A DNA stretch of 19,747 nt from an uncultured Clostridia bacterium (GCA_910586765.1 CAJUJJ010000040.1:2086-21832), one strand, 5' to 3'. Numbered from the stretch's first letter, positions 6,202 to 14,670 are shown. Numbers and translations are program-made. The notes: a model not told the origin generated them from the letters alone.

Positions 6202-8250
6202 TTATATTTTTATACCATTATCTGCTACAATTTGTAGACGTGCAGGTTTTCCATTCCAAGTAATTAATTTTTCTTTTATTAAAAATTCAACATTTTTTTC
6301 TTTTTTAATTTTTGTATGGAATGTTCCTTGTTCTAAACACTCTCTTTCACAGTCAGAACAGCCTCCCTCTTCTCTTTGAAATACTTCATAACATTTTTTT
6401 CCTGTATAATCATATACACCTGTTAATTTTTGACCTAATTTATTGATATAATACAATTCATATGTTTCTACATCACATACATATATAATATCATCTAATT
6501 CATCTAACAAATTCAAATAATTTTTGCTGTTTTTTTGCAGTAAATTGTTCTTTTCAGAAACAACTTTTCTTTCTCCATCATCTACAATAGGCTGTCCTGA
6601 CTTTGCTTTTGTTATGAATTTTTCATAAAATACATCTGGAGTTTCTGGTTTTCCAAAATAATACCCTTGTATTACATCTGGAGATAATTTTTGTAATACA
6701 GTACGTTCTTCAATGGTTTCTACACCTTCTACACAAACACGAATATTTACACTATGTGCTAATTCAATCATATTTTTAATCAGGTGAGAATTATATCCGC
6801 CTTCTTGTATAGATTTTACAAAACATCTATCAATTTTAATTTCATCAACTCTTAATTCTTTTAAATAGCCAAGACTAGAATAACCTGTTCCAAAGTCATC
6901 TATAGAAATTTGTATTCCTTTTTTATTTAACTGATAAAAGAGCAAATTAAAATAAGAATAATCTTGTAATTGTATGCTTTCTGTTACTTCCAATATAATA
7001 GCACTTCCTGGAAGATTTGCCTTTTTTAAAGCATCAAATACAATTTCCATAAGTCTTTTATCTTTTAATTGTATGTATGATAAATTGATATTCATTCTAA
7101 AATTAGGCAAAAATTCTCTCCATTGACAGCATTGCTTTGTTGCTTGTTCTAATATCCATTTGCCTGCCTCTAATATCAATCCTGTTTGTTCTAATATAGG
7201 AATAAATACCACTGGACTAATTTCACCATATTGTTTGGAACGCCAACGCATCAATGCCTCAGACTTTACAAGTGTTCCATCTTCATTTTTTACAACTGGC
7301 TGATAATAAATATAAAATCCTTCAAAATTATTTTTAATACTTTCCAATATTTCTTCTTTTAAGTCAATAAAGAAAAGATGTCCTTTATAATTATCTAAAG
7401 AAAAGAAAGAGAGTTTATTTTTTCCTTGTTGTTTTGACTGATTTAGTGCATCTTCTGCGTACTGATACAAATTATGATAATTATTTACGTCCATAGGATA
7501 GCCTACTGCACCTGCTGAAACAGTGCTATATGTTTGGATAGAAAAGTCAGTTTTTATTCTGTCATAAAATGCTTTTGCACTATCTTTTGTATATCCCACT
7601 AAATTTGCACCAAATTTATCGCCATCTAAACGATAAAGCTGGCTGTCATAATCTAAGTTTTTATCTATAATTTCAGCAAGTTTTTTGAGCTGTTCATCAC
7701 CATATTTTCTGCCATATTTATCATTTACATTTTTAAAGTCGTCTATTCCTAACATCAAAAAATAACCTGTTTCATTTTTTTGAAAGGCATCTTGGAATAT
7801 TTTTTCTAAAACAGTTTGATTTTGCAGTCCTGTTAACTGGTCTATTTTTTTGCTTACTACATTTTCTGAAATACTTCCTGCAATAATACTTGGTTTTCCT
7901 TCTTCATAAGAAACACATTTACCTATACAGTTTACCCATACAGATACTCCTTTTCTATCAATCATACGATGTTCCAAAGAAATTTGGTCTGTTTGACCAT
8001 TTTTAATTTCTTCTAGTTTTTCAGCAACTCTGTTTCTATCTCTTACATCTATTACAGAAATCCAATCTTCTATGCCAAAAGAAATATCTAAAAAAGGTAA
8101 AGGGTATTTTTCCCAAATACAAGAAGAAAAATAAAACTGTTGTTGTTCTACATCTAACACAAATAAATAATCTTCTATGCTTTCTCCCCAAAAAGATAAT
8201 ATTTCAACATAGGGTCTTAATTTCGCTTGTCTGTCTTGCTCTCTTTGCAA
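6202..8250 (-). CDS. Cyclic-di-GMP phosphodiesterase: PAS - degenerate GGDEF - EAL - Cys-rich PAS
   Basis: This 682-aa cytoplasmic protein without membrane segments has a PAS-like domain (about residues 25-135), GGDEF (138-287), EAL (300-550) and a C-terminal PAS-like domain (575-680). The GGDEF site reads DGDKF (209-213), so its catalytic site is altered and it is probably inactive as a cyclase. The EAL site is intact: EALMRW (331-336), the conserved Asn in NINLS, EVTES, IDDFGTGYSS with both Asp, the KID lysine, EGVE and QGYYFGKP. It should hydrolyse c-di-GMP, perhaps with GTP control through GGDEF. The last domain has KCYEVF followed by CxxCxxxC, a possible metal or redox site. The start is TTG 8250, eight bases after GGAGG; the in-frame GTG 8259 is part of that binding site and cannot be the start. 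Confidence 0.92.
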   Translation of the reverse strand: MQREQDRQAKLRPYVEILSFWGESIEDYLFVLDVEQQQFYFSSCIWEKYPLPFLDISFGIEDWISVIDVRDRNRVAEKLEEIKNGQTDQISLEHRMIDRKGVSVWVNCIGKCVSYEEGKPSIIAGSISENVVSKKIDQLTGLQNQTVLEKIFQDAFQKNETGYFLMLGIDDFKNVNDKYGRKYGDEQLKKLAEIIDKNLDYDSQLYRLDGDKFGANLVGYTKDSAKAFYDRIKTDFSIQTYSTVSAGAVGYPMDVNNYHNLYQYAEDALNQSKQQGKNKLSFFSLDNYKGHLFFIDLKEEILESIKNNFEGFYIYYQPVVKNEDGTLVKSEALMRWRSKQYGEISPVVFIPILEQTGLILEAGKWILEQATKQCCQWREFLPNFRMNINLSYIQLKDKRLMEIVFDALKKANLPGSAIILEVTESIQLQDYSYFNLLFYQLNKKGIQISIDDFGTGYSSLGYLKELRVDEIKIDRCFVKSIQEGGYNSHLIKNMIELAHSVNIRVCVEGVETIEERTVLQKLSPDVIQGYYFGKPETPDVFYEKFITKAKSGQPIVDDGERKVVSEKNNLLQKNSKNYLNLLDELDDIIYVCDVETYELYYINKLGQKLTGVYDYTGKKCYEVFQREEGGCSDCERECLEQGTFHTKIKKEKNVEFLIKEKLITWNGKPARLQIVADNGIKI

Positions 8251-8300
8251 AAAAAACACCTCCTCTATGACTTTTCATTCCAAAATTATTGTTGTAATTT

Positions 8301-8329
8301 ATTATCGCATATTTCATAATTTATTTCAA
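8301..8329 (-). promoter_or_regulatory. Promoter of the GGDEF-EAL gene
   Basis: On the minus strand TTGAAA (8324-8329), 17 bp, GATAAT (8301-8306) with a TGC extended -10. The predicted leader is about 44 nt to the TTG start at 8250. Confidence 0.75.
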
Positions 8330-8452
8330 TCATTTTTATGCTCTGATATTGAAAATTACAGTATAAAAATGAAAAGTAATTCATGTTGTAACATAAATTT
8401 ATAAAAAAATATTCTTTTTTTGTTACTTTTATTAAAAAAAATACTTCTTTAT

Positions 8453-10087
8453 TCATATTAAACTATATCTTTTAAATATACGTACTAATCTTCCCCCCAT
8501 AGGCATTGCTTTTAAATCTTCTTCTTTAATGCCACCGATTAAAAGCATAACAAGACCATATACAATTACAGCGATGAAAATAGCAGTAATTGTAGCAATA
8601 GTATTGCTATTTAAAAATGCAAATACTGCTTTATAAGCAGCAAAACAAATTCCCCCCATAATAACAGAGCCTATGAGCGGTTTAAATAAAGAAGCTAACA
8701 AATCAATGCGTACTCTCATAATATGAGAGAGCATACATAAATTAAATACAGAAGCAACTGCATAACAGCCTGTTGTAGACAAAACTGCTCCTAAAACATT
8801 TACAGAAGGTATTCTAATTAACAAAGCATTTAATATTACTTTTACAATCGCACCTAATATTGCCCCCACAACAGGTACTTTTACTCTGCCAATACCCTGT
8901 AATACTCCTGTTACAGTTTGACACAATGCTAAAAATATAATAGATATGGAGCCTACAATCAAAAGGATACCACCGTCTGGTGCTTTTGGGAAAAGCATTT
9001 GTATAATTTGCTTTCCCAATACACCTAGTCCAACACCTGCTGGTACAGAAATAATCATGGATATACGCAATGTCATATTCATTTTTCTTCTCACATCTTT
9101 TTTTTGATGCAGTCTCATAGATGCTGCAATACTTGGTATGGTTGCTGTTGCTACTGCTGTAGAAATAGATATTGGCAATGTTGTCAATGTCACATATTTT
9201 CCTGACAACTGACCATATAGAGCTTTTGCTTCTTCTAGTGTATGCCCTATATTGATTAATATTTTTTGTACCATAACCATGTCAATTAAATTTGTCATAC
9301 TAAATACTGCTGTACCTGCAATAATTGGTGCAGCAGTAGAAAGTAATATTTTTGCAATTTCTGCACCTGTTTCGGCTGTTTCTTTGTTTCTATCATATTT
9401 TGTCTTTTTATATACTACTGGTTTTAGAAGTGCATAAGAAAACATAATAACAATTAAGCCAGCAAGTGCACCAATTCCTGTACCTGCTGTACCGCCTGCC
9501 GCTCCCATAATAATATTTTTTTGTCCTGCTGCTCTGTCTACGTCATACCCTAACAAAACATAAGCTAAATATACGCTAAAAAAAGCATTAAATATTTGTT
9601 CTACTATTTGAGAAAGTGCAGTAGGCAACATAGTATTCATACCTTGAAAATAGCCCCTATATGCGGACATAATTGCCACAATTAATATTGTTGGTGATAG
9701 TGTTAATATACAATAATAGCTGCTTCCGTCATCGCTTAGAAAAAAAGCCATTTTCTTTGCAAATACAAGCATCAATATCATAAATAAAAAGCCAAGTATT
9801 CCAGAAACCAATAACGAGATTTGAAATACTTTATGAGCATTACGATATTCTCCTGCTGCTAAACGCTCTGAAACCATTTTTGAAATGGCGGCAGGTAGTC
9901 CTGCTGAAGATAATATCAATAAAAATGTATAAATATAATAACCTGCACTATAAATGGCATTGCCCGTATCCCCAATCATATTTGTCATAGGAATACGATA
10001 TAAAAAGCCCAACACTCTTACCATAATACTTGCAAAAGCCAATATTGCTGCTTGTTTTACAAAAGAACCACTTTTTTTCTTTACCAT
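8453..10087 (-). CDS. SpoVB/YtgP-type polysaccharide-lipid flippase (MVF superfamily)
   Basis: This 544-aa integral membrane protein has about 14 hydrophobic helices and no long loop. The N-terminus (KQAAILAFASIMVRVLGFLY, then NMIGDTGNAIYSAGYYIY and SSAGLPAAISK) is characteristic of the Firmicutes SpoVB/YtgP group in the MOP/MVF superfamily. In Bacillus these proteins flip lipid II or related undecaprenyl-linked precursors across the membrane for wall or spore cortex synthesis. Whether this copy is the vegetative MurJ equivalent (YtgP) or a sporulation one (SpoVB) cannot be told from sequence alone. The ATG has GAGGTG five bases upstream. It lies 26 bp after typA on the same strand without a terminator, so it is probably the second gene of that operon. 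No clear terminator follows. Confidence 0.88.
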   Translation of the reverse strand: MVKKKSGSFVKQAAILAFASIMVRVLGFLYRIPMTNMIGDTGNAIYSAGYYIYTFLLILSSAGLPAAISKMVSERLAAGEYRNAHKVFQISLLVSGILGFLFMILMLVFAKKMAFFLSDDGSSYYCILTLSPTILIVAIMSAYRGYFQGMNTMLPTALSQIVEQIFNAFFSVYLAYVLLGYDVDRAAGQKNIIMGAAGGTAGTGIGALAGLIVIMFSYALLKPVVYKKTKYDRNKETAETGAEIAKILLSTAAPIIAGTAVFSMTNLIDMVMVQKILINIGHTLEEAKALYGQLSGKYVTLTTLPISISTAVATATIPSIAASMRLHQKKDVRRKMNMTLRISMIISVPAGVGLGVLGKQIIQMLFPKAPDGGILLIVGSISIIFLALCQTVTGVLQGIGRVKVPVVGAILGAIVKVILNALLIRIPSVNVLGAVLSTTGCYAVASVFNLCMLSHIMRVRIDLLASLFKPLIGSVIMGGICFAAYKAVFAFLNSNTIATITAIFIAVIVYGLVMLLIGGIKEEDLKAMPMGGRLVRIFKRYSLI

Positions 10088-10113
10088 AAAAGCACCTCAG
10101 TCATAATACATTT

Positions 10114-11940
10114 TTATCCATGAATACGTATTTTTCTTCTCAATCCTGCATCTAATACTTTTTTTCTCATACGCAAATTTTGTGGTGTTACTTCTACTAA
10201 TTCATCATCATTTATAAATTCAAGACACTGTTCTAATGACATTTGTATAGGCGGTGTCAATTTTAAAGCATCATCAGAGCCAGATGCTCTTGTATTTGTT
10301 AATTGTTTCTTTTTGCAGACATTTATGTCCATATCTTCTGCTCTTGCATTACGCCCTACTATCATACCTGCATATACTTTTACCCCTGCACCAATGAACA
10401 AATCTCCTCTTTCTTGTGCATTATACAGTCCATAGGTAATGGCTTCTCCATCTTCAAAAGCAACGAGAGAACCTTGTGAACGAGTAGGAATTTCACCTTT
10501 ATATGGTTGATAACTATCAAAAACAGAATTTAATATACCATTTCCTTTGGTATCTGTCATAAATTCATTTCTATATCCAATCAATCCTCTTGCAGGAATG
10601 CTAAATTCTAAACGAGTATATCCTCCTTTTGATGGATACATATTTGTCATTTCGCCTTTTCTGCTTCCTAGTTTTTCAATAACATTTCCAACAAATTCTT
10701 CTGGCACATCTATTGTTACACTTTCCATAGGCTCTAATTTTTTGCCATTTTCTTCATGAAACAATACTTCTGGCTTTGAAACTTGAAATTCAAAACCTTC
10801 TCTCCTTAATGTTTCAATAAGTATAGAAAGATGTAATTCTCCACGTCCAGAAACTTTTAAACATTCTGGTGTATCTGTATCTTCTACACGCAAACTAACA
10901 TCTGTGTTTAATTCTTTATATAATCTATCACGAATATGCCTTGATGTTACAAATTTTCCCTCTGTTCCTGCAAATGGGCTGTCATTTACTGAAAAATTCA
11001 TTGAAATTGTTGGCTCTGAAATTTTGACAAATGGTAATGCTTCTGGTTTTTCTGGAGAACAAATAGTATCCCCTATCATAATATCTTCCATACCTGAAAT
11101 GGCTACAATTTCGCCAACACCTGCCTGTTTTACTTCTTGTCTTTGCAGTCCTTCAAATGTATACAATTTTGTAATTCTTACTTTTTTCTGCATTTCTGGA
11201 TTATGAATATTTACAATAACTACTTCATCATTTACGTGTATTGTACCATTTCCAATTTTACCTATGCCAATTCTTCCAACATATTCACTGTGGTCTATTG
11301 TGGAAATTAAAGCCTGCAATGGTGCTTCTAAGTCTCCGCTTGGTGCTGGAATGTGTTTTATAATGGTTTCAAAAAGAGGTATCATATCTTTTTCTTGTTC
11401 TTCTAAATCTAACGTTGCAACACCACTTCTTGCAGAAGCGAATACAAAAGGAGAATCCAGTTGATTTTCATTTGCATCTAATTCAATAAACAATTCTAAT
11501 ACTTCATCAATTACTTCTTTCGGTCTTGCTTCTGGACGGTCAACTTTATTTACACATACCACAACAGGTAAATTTAATTCCAATGCTTTTCTTAATACAA
11601 ATTTTGTCTGTGGCATAGCTCCCTCAAAAGCATCTACTACAAGCACAACACCGTCTACCATTTTTAATACACGTTCCACTTCTCCACCAAAATCGGCATG
11701 TCCTGGTGTATCAATAATATTGATTTTTACATCACCATAATGTACTGCTGTATTTTTTGATAATATTGTAATACCTCGTTCTCTTTCAATATCTCCACTG
11801 TCCATTACTCTTTCTTGTACTACTTGATTAGAACGAAATATACCGCTCTGTCTTAATAATTGGTCTACTAATGTTGTTTTGCCATGGTCAACATGGGCAA
11901 TAATTGCAACATTTCTAATTTGTTCCATTTTTTGTTCCAT
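10114..11940 (-). CDS. typA: Ribosome-associated translational GTPase TypA/BipA
   Basis: This 608-aa protein of the EF-G-like translational GTPase superfamily, full length for TypA/BipA, binds the ribosome at the EF-G site and supports ribosome assembly and stress or cold adaptation. GTPase motifs are complete: G1 AHVDHGKT (15-22), switch region ERGITI (54-59), DTPGH (77-81), NKVD (131-134) and SARSG (G5). Domain II and the TypA-specific C-terminal region (ARGLIGYRNEF and the NTRASGSDDALKL stretch) follow. The start is the ATG nine bases after GGAG; an earlier ATG is out of frame. A second in-frame Met at residue 5 is possible. It heads an operon with the flippase. Confidence 0.97.
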   Translation of the reverse strand: MEQKMEQIRNVAIIAHVDHGKTTLVDQLLRQSGIFRSNQVVQERVMDSGDIERERGITILSKNTAVHYGDVKINIIDTPGHADFGGEVERVLKMVDGVVLVVDAFEGAMPQTKFVLRKALELNLPVVVCVNKVDRPEARPKEVIDEVLELFIELDANENQLDSPFVFASARSGVATLDLEEQEKDMIPLFETIIKHIPAPSGDLEAPLQALISTIDHSEYVGRIGIGKIGNGTIHVNDEVVIVNIHNPEMQKKVRITKLYTFEGLQRQEVKQAGVGEIVAISGMEDIMIGDTICSPEKPEALPFVKISEPTISMNFSVNDSPFAGTEGKFVTSRHIRDRLYKELNTDVSLRVEDTDTPECLKVSGRGELHLSILIETLRREGFEFQVSKPEVLFHEENGKKLEPMESVTIDVPEEFVGNVIEKLGSRKGEMTNMYPSKGGYTRLEFSIPARGLIGYRNEFMTDTKGNGILNSVFDSYQPYKGEIPTRSQGSLVAFEDGEAITYGLYNAQERGDLFIGAGVKVYAGMIVGRNARAEDMDINVCKKKQLTNTRASGSDDALKLTPPIQMSLEQCLEFINDDELVEVTPQNLRMRKKVLDAGLRRKIRIHG

Positions 11941-11998
11941 TCTTCATTGCTCCTCTTTATTATTGGAAATTCTATAATGATTGCATAAAATTCTCTAT

Positions 11999-12027
11999 AT
12001 TTTACCACACGGTATACAAAACCGCAA
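11999..12027 (-). promoter_or_regulatory. Promoter of typA
   Basis: On the minus strand TTGCGG (12022-12027), 17 bp, TAAAAT (11999-12004) preceded by TGG (extended -10). It lies about 60 bp upstream of the typA ATG. Confidence 0.7.
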
Positions 12028-12041
12028 CACAAAATCAATAT

Positions 12042-12071
12042 AAAAAGCCTTTCATAGTAAATATGAAAGGC
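12042..12071 (-). terminator. Terminator of the cold-shock gene
   Basis: A perfect 10-bp stem GCCTTTCATA/TATGAAAGGC with a 5-nt loop, followed on the minus strand by five T. It separates the cold-shock gene from the typA promoter. Confidence 0.9.
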
Positions 12072-12139
12072 AATAAGAGCATAACCTATTTATATATATA
12101 TTTCAATGCTAAAGCATCTATGAACTATACGATAATTGA

Positions 12140-12340
12140 TTAAGCACGTGTTACATTAGCTGCCTGAGGACCTTTTGCTCCCTGAACAACTTCAAATTCT
12201 ACTTCCTGTCCTTCTTCAAGTGTTTTGTAACCTTCTGCCTGAATAGCAGAGAAATGTACGAATACATCATCTTCTCCAGGTACGGAAATAAAACCAAAAC
12301 CTTTTTCTGCATTAAACCATTTTACTGTACCTTTTTTCAT
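12140..12340 (-). CDS. Cold-shock protein, CspA family
   Basis: This 66-aa single cold-shock domain protein is the standard length for the family. The RNA/DNA-binding motifs RNP1 (KGFGFI, residues 13-18) and RNP2 (VFVHF, 26-30) are intact. It acts as a cytoplasmic RNA chaperone that melts mRNA structure at low temperature or in growth transitions. GGAGGATT lies upstream of the ATG. A near-consensus extended promoter and a perfect terminator flank it, so it is monocistronic. Its leader is only about 45 nt, much shorter than the thermosensing leader of E. coli cspA. Which paralogue it is (cspB, cspC or cspD type) cannot be decided here. Confidence 0.96.
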   Translation of the reverse strand: MKKGTVKWFNAEKGFGFISVPGEDDVFVHFSAIQAEGYKTLEEGQEVEFEVVQGAKGPQAANVTRA

Positions 12341-12391
12341 GTTTAAATCCTCCTACGTAAATAAAAAATGCTTACTTATATAACGTATTTA

Positions 12392-12420
12392 ATAGTACCA
12401 TATATTTTCTATTCTGTCAA
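12392..12420 (-). promoter_or_regulatory. Strong promoter of the cold-shock gene
   Basis: On the minus strand a consensus TTGACA (12415-12420), 17 bp, TACTAT (12392-12397) with TGG just before the -10. It fits the high expression usual for such genes. Confidence 0.85.
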
Positions 12421-12473
12421 TAAATATTTCTGTAAAAAGTTAATATTTTCCAATATTTATCTTTTTTTCTAAT

Positions 12474-12938
12474 TTATAGGATATAATTTGTATCATTTTT
12501 TAAATTTCCATTCGCAATTGCTTGTCTTGCTAAAAAGTCGCATCTCTCATTTTCTACATTATCTGCGTGTCCTTTTACCCATATAAATGTTACTTTATGT
12601 TTTTTTAGTAGTGGTAGTAGTCTTTGCCATAAATCAACATTTGATACAGCATCATTTTTATTTCTTTTCCAATTATTTTGTTGCCACTTTTTTAACCAGC
12701 CTTTTTGTATGGCATCTACTACATATTTGGAGTCACTATATAATGCAACTTCACAAGGTTCTTTTAATGCTTCTAAACCTTTTATTACTGCCAAAACTTC
12801 CATACGATTATTTGTTGTTAATTGGTACCCTTGTGACAATTCTTTTCTTGCACTACCATATAAAAGCACTGTTCCATATCCACCAGCACCTGGGTTACCT
12901 GAACACGCACCATCGGTATATATTATAACTGATTTCAA
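12474..12938 (-). CDS. rnhA: Ribonuclease HI
   Basis: This 154-aa RNase HI cleaves the RNA strand of RNA-DNA hybrids (R-loops, primers). The four acidic metal-binding residues are present: Asp9 in TDGACSGNPG, Glu47 in NNRMEV, Asp69 in YSDSKYV and Asp134 in ERCDFLA, together with His124 in WVKGHADN. These positions match the E. coli enzyme almost residue for residue. The start codon is TTG at 12938, eight bases after GGAG; no ATG gives a better N-terminus. It begins two bases after the ispD stop and its binding site lies inside the last ispD codons, so the two are translationally coupled. Only a weak all-AT hairpin follows (about 12440-12455), so read-through toward the cold-shock gene is possible. 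Confidence 0.95.
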   Translation of the reverse strand: MKSVIIYTDGACSGNPGAGGYGTVLLYGSARKELSQGYQLTTNNRMEVLAVIKGLEALKEPCEVALYSDSKYVVDAIQKGWLKKWQQNNWKRNKNDAVSNVDLWQRLLPLLKKHKVTFIWVKGHADNVENERCDFLARQAIANGNLKNDTNYIL

Positions 12939-12940
12939 TA

Positions 12941-13645
12941 TTATTTCTCCTTTTCTTTTTTTAAAAATGCCTCTGCTATTATAATATCATCTGGTGTTGT
13001 AATTTTAATATTTTCATAATGCCCTTCTATTACAAATACAACATTGCCATCTCTTTCTGCAAGCATAGACTCATCTGTACCTACAAAGTTTTCTCTTTTA
13101 GCTCTTTCAAATGCTTTTAATAACAAATCTTTTTGAAATGCTTGAGGAGTTTGTATATACCAAACAAGATTTCTTTGAGGCGTTGTTATAATTTCATTAT
13201 TTGTATTACAAATTTTAACAGTATCTTTTGCTTTTACTCCTAACACACAAGCTCCTTTTTGCTGAGCCATTATAATTGTTTTTTTAATATCTTCTACTTC
13301 TACAAGAGGACGTACACCATCATGTACTACTATAATTTCTGCTTTTTTATTTGCCACACAAAGTCCTGCATATACAGAATGTTGACGTTCTTTTCCTCCT
13401 TCTACTATTGCAGATACTTTTTGAAATCCTTCTCTTTTTACAATACTCCAAAGTAATTCTATCGTATCGCTTGCTGTTGCTAGAACAATTTCATCAACTT
13501 CTTTACATTGTTCAAATTTTTCTATAGTAGAAGCAATAATTTCTTTTCCTCCCAATTCTAAAAATTGCTTTTTTATTTTAGTACCCATACGAATACCTGT
13601 TCCTGCTGCTGGTATCACCGCAGTACAATATTTTTTTGTATTCAT
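12941..13645 (-). CDS. ispD: 2-C-methyl-D-erythritol 4-phosphate cytidylyltransferase
   Basis: This 234-aa IspD catalyses the third step of the MEP pathway, MEP + CTP to CDP-methylerythritol, for isoprenoid precursors. The Gly-rich nucleotide loop PAAGTGIRMG (12-21) with Lys26 in KKQF, HDGVRP (108-113), the KAKDTVK loop (138-144), QTPQAF (165-170), GTDESML (189-195) and the NIKIT lysine (214) are all in place. ATG 13645 is preceded by AGGAG at seven bases. The frame stays open 20 codons further, but that part is hydrophobic, non-homologous and without a binding site. It heads an operon with rnhA. A strong promoter and a hairpin lie in its leader. ispF is not adjacent. Confidence 0.95.
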   Translation of the reverse strand: MNTKKYCTAVIPAAGTGIRMGTKIKKQFLELGGKEIIASTIEKFEQCKEVDEIVLATASDTIELLWSIVKREGFQKVSAIVEGGKERQHSVYAGLCVANKKAEIIVVHDGVRPLVEVEDIKKTIIMAQQKGACVLGVKAKDTVKICNTNNEIITTPQRNLVWYIQTPQAFQKDLLLKAFERAKRENFVGTDESMLAERDGNVVFVIEGHYENIKITTPDDIIIAEAFLKKEKEK

Positions 13646-13812
13646 GTTTATTCTCCTTACAAATAAAAACAATATCACCATTTTTATATTACCGTTACAA
13701 AACAAAAGCCCTGCACAAAGTACATGGGCTTATAATCCTACACTATTTTTTTACAAATGTATTATATTTCTATTTCATACTTATTATATATTGCAATATT
13801 TATTTTTGTCAA
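13646..13812 (-). promoter_or_regulatory. ispD leader region with consensus promoter and internal hairpin
   Basis: On the minus strand TTGACA (13807-13812), 18 bp and TATAAT (13783-13788) form a full-consensus promoter with a predicted start near 13776. That leaves about 130 nt of leader before the ispD ATG. Inside, AAGCCC and GGGCTT form a hairpin (13707-13733) followed by TTGTTTTG, which looks like a weak terminator. A 13-codon open frame starts within the hairpin (ATG near 13727) and an AGGA lies about ten bases before it. I see no known riboswitch motif. Confidence 0.6.
13707..13733 (-). terminator. Terminator-like hairpin in the ispD leader
   Basis: AAGCCC pairs with GGGCTT on the minus strand; inner CA/TG pairs may extend it past a one-base bulge. 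An interrupted T-tract follows. It lies about 65 nt upstream of the ispD start, downstream of the consensus promoter, and so could act as an attenuator or the end of a short RNA. Confidence 0.5.
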
Positions 13813-13908
13813 TACTTAACAACATACATTACTTAATTCAGAAAAATAGTATCGTTTTGACATTTTATTGATTTTAATATAATCTTATTGTAAATATAAT
13901 AACTATGT

Positions 13909-13914
13909 TATAAT
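13909..13914 (+). promoter_or_regulatory. Extended -10 promoter of the P-loop protein gene
   Basis: TATAAT preceded by TGT; the -35 region 17 bp upstream is only TATTGT. The predicted start near 13921 leaves a leader of about 26 nt. The rest of 13813-13908, between the divergent promoters, is AT-rich spacer in which I see nothing else. Confidence 0.6.
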
Positions 13915-13946
13915 AAAGATAATTAACTTATATTTGGAGGAATAGC

Positions 13947-14474
13947 ATGATTTTACTAATAGCAGGTGCATCACATACAGGAAAAACACTTTTAGCTCAA
14001 AAACTCCTTGAAAAATATGGCTATCCATATTTTTCAATAGACCATCTAAAAATGGGGCTTATTCGCAGCAAAAATACAATACTTACACCCTTGAGTGATG
14101 ATAAAGTATTAACAAATTATCTATGGCCAATTATAAAAGAAATGATAAAAACAGCTATTGAAAATAATCAAAATATTATTATTGAAGGCTGCTATATTCC
14201 ATTTGATTGGACAAGAAGTTTTGAAAAAGATTATATTGAGCATATAAAATATTGTTGTTTAGTTATGAGTAAATCATATATACAAAGTCATTATAATGAT
14301 ATAAAGAAATATGCTAACATCATTGAAAAGCGACTTGATGACTTAGATTATACAATAGATAGTTTAATAAATGATAATATTGAAACATTAAGAATGTGTA
14401 AACTATATCATGTAAATTATTTTTTAATTGATACTACTTATGATATAAATATAGATTGCTTATTTAAAAATTAA
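13947..14474 (+). CDS. P-loop kinase-like protein of unknown substrate
   Basis: This 175-aa protein starts directly with a Walker A motif, GASHTGKT at residues 7-14, in the small-molecule kinase arrangement (MILLIAG strand, then P-loop). The following FSIDHLKMGLIRS segment and the hydrophobic NIIIEGCYIPFDW strand (about 75-87) resemble the second and third strands of adenylate, shikimate or zeta-toxin-like kinases. A canonical Walker B aspartate is not obvious; the Glu of IIEG may serve. The C-terminal half is Lys/Asp/Tyr/Ile-rich and poorly characterised. GGAGG lies six bases before the ATG. The gene is alone, transcribed away from ispD, with no partner gene that would make a toxin-antitoxin pair. 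Substrate unknown; it may phosphorylate a nucleotide, sugar or antibiotic. Confidence 0.72.
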   Translation: MILLIAGASHTGKTLLAQKLLEKYGYPYFSIDHLKMGLIRSKNTILTPLSDDKVLTNYLWPIIKEMIKTAIENNQNIIIEGCYIPFDWTRSFEKDYIEHIKYCCLVMSKSYIQSHYNDIKKYANIIEKRLDDLDYTIDSLINDNIETLRMCKLYHVNYFLIDTTYDINIDCLFKN

Positions 14475-14535
14475 ATCATAGTAGCATGAAATCTAAAAAT
14501 GTAATATATATACTAAAAGAGTGTTTATTTTTTTA

Positions 14536-14564
14536 TTGACTTTATTACGCAATATTGCTAAAAT
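14536..14564 (+). promoter_or_regulatory. Promoter P1 upstream of the carD leader
   Basis: TTGACT (14536-14541), 17 bp, TAAAAT (14559-14564), with TGC immediately before the -10. Predicted start near 14571. Confidence 0.75.
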
Positions 14565-14571
14565 GATTATT

Positions 14572-14600
14572 TTGCATTTTTTCCAAAATTGTGCTATTCT
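14572..14600 (+). promoter_or_regulatory. Promoter P2 upstream of the carD leader
   Basis: TTGCAT (14572-14577), 17 bp, TATTCT (14595-14600) with TGC before the -10. Predicted start near 14607. Weaker than P1 and in tandem with it. Confidence 0.55.
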
Positions 14601-14635
14601 AAATAAGAGAGAAATTTTAAATTGGGGTGTGAAGT

Positions 14636-14659
14636 ATGGAGAAAAACAGGAAACAGTAA
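14636..14659 (+). CDS. Possible 7-residue leader peptide (MEKNRKQ)
   Basis: ATG followed by six codons and TAA, with GGGGTG six bases upstream. The stop codon lies within the first ACAGTAAAACTGT palindrome, so ribosome position could affect that hairpin. Far too short to judge by composition. The call rests only on the binding site and its position after two promoters. Confidence 0.3.
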   Translation: MEKNRKQ

Positions 14660-14667
14660 AACTGTAC
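14653..14667 (+). repeat. 15-bp direct repeat with internal palindrome, copy 1
   Basis: ACAGTAAAACTGTAC, identical to 14974-14988. ACAGT/ACTGT form a 5-bp stem with a 3-nt loop or a protein-binding palindrome. Confidence 0.85.
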
Positions 14668-14670
14668 ATT

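Noticed and set aside
13646..13705. N-terminal 20-residue extension of IspD
   Set aside because: The extension is hydrophobic and lies in the untranslated leader. AGGAG is correctly placed only for the ATG at 13645.
13941..14474. Toxin-antitoxin system based on a zeta-like kinase
   Set aside because: No antitoxin gene adjoins it and the zeta-specific motifs are not evident beyond the P-loop.
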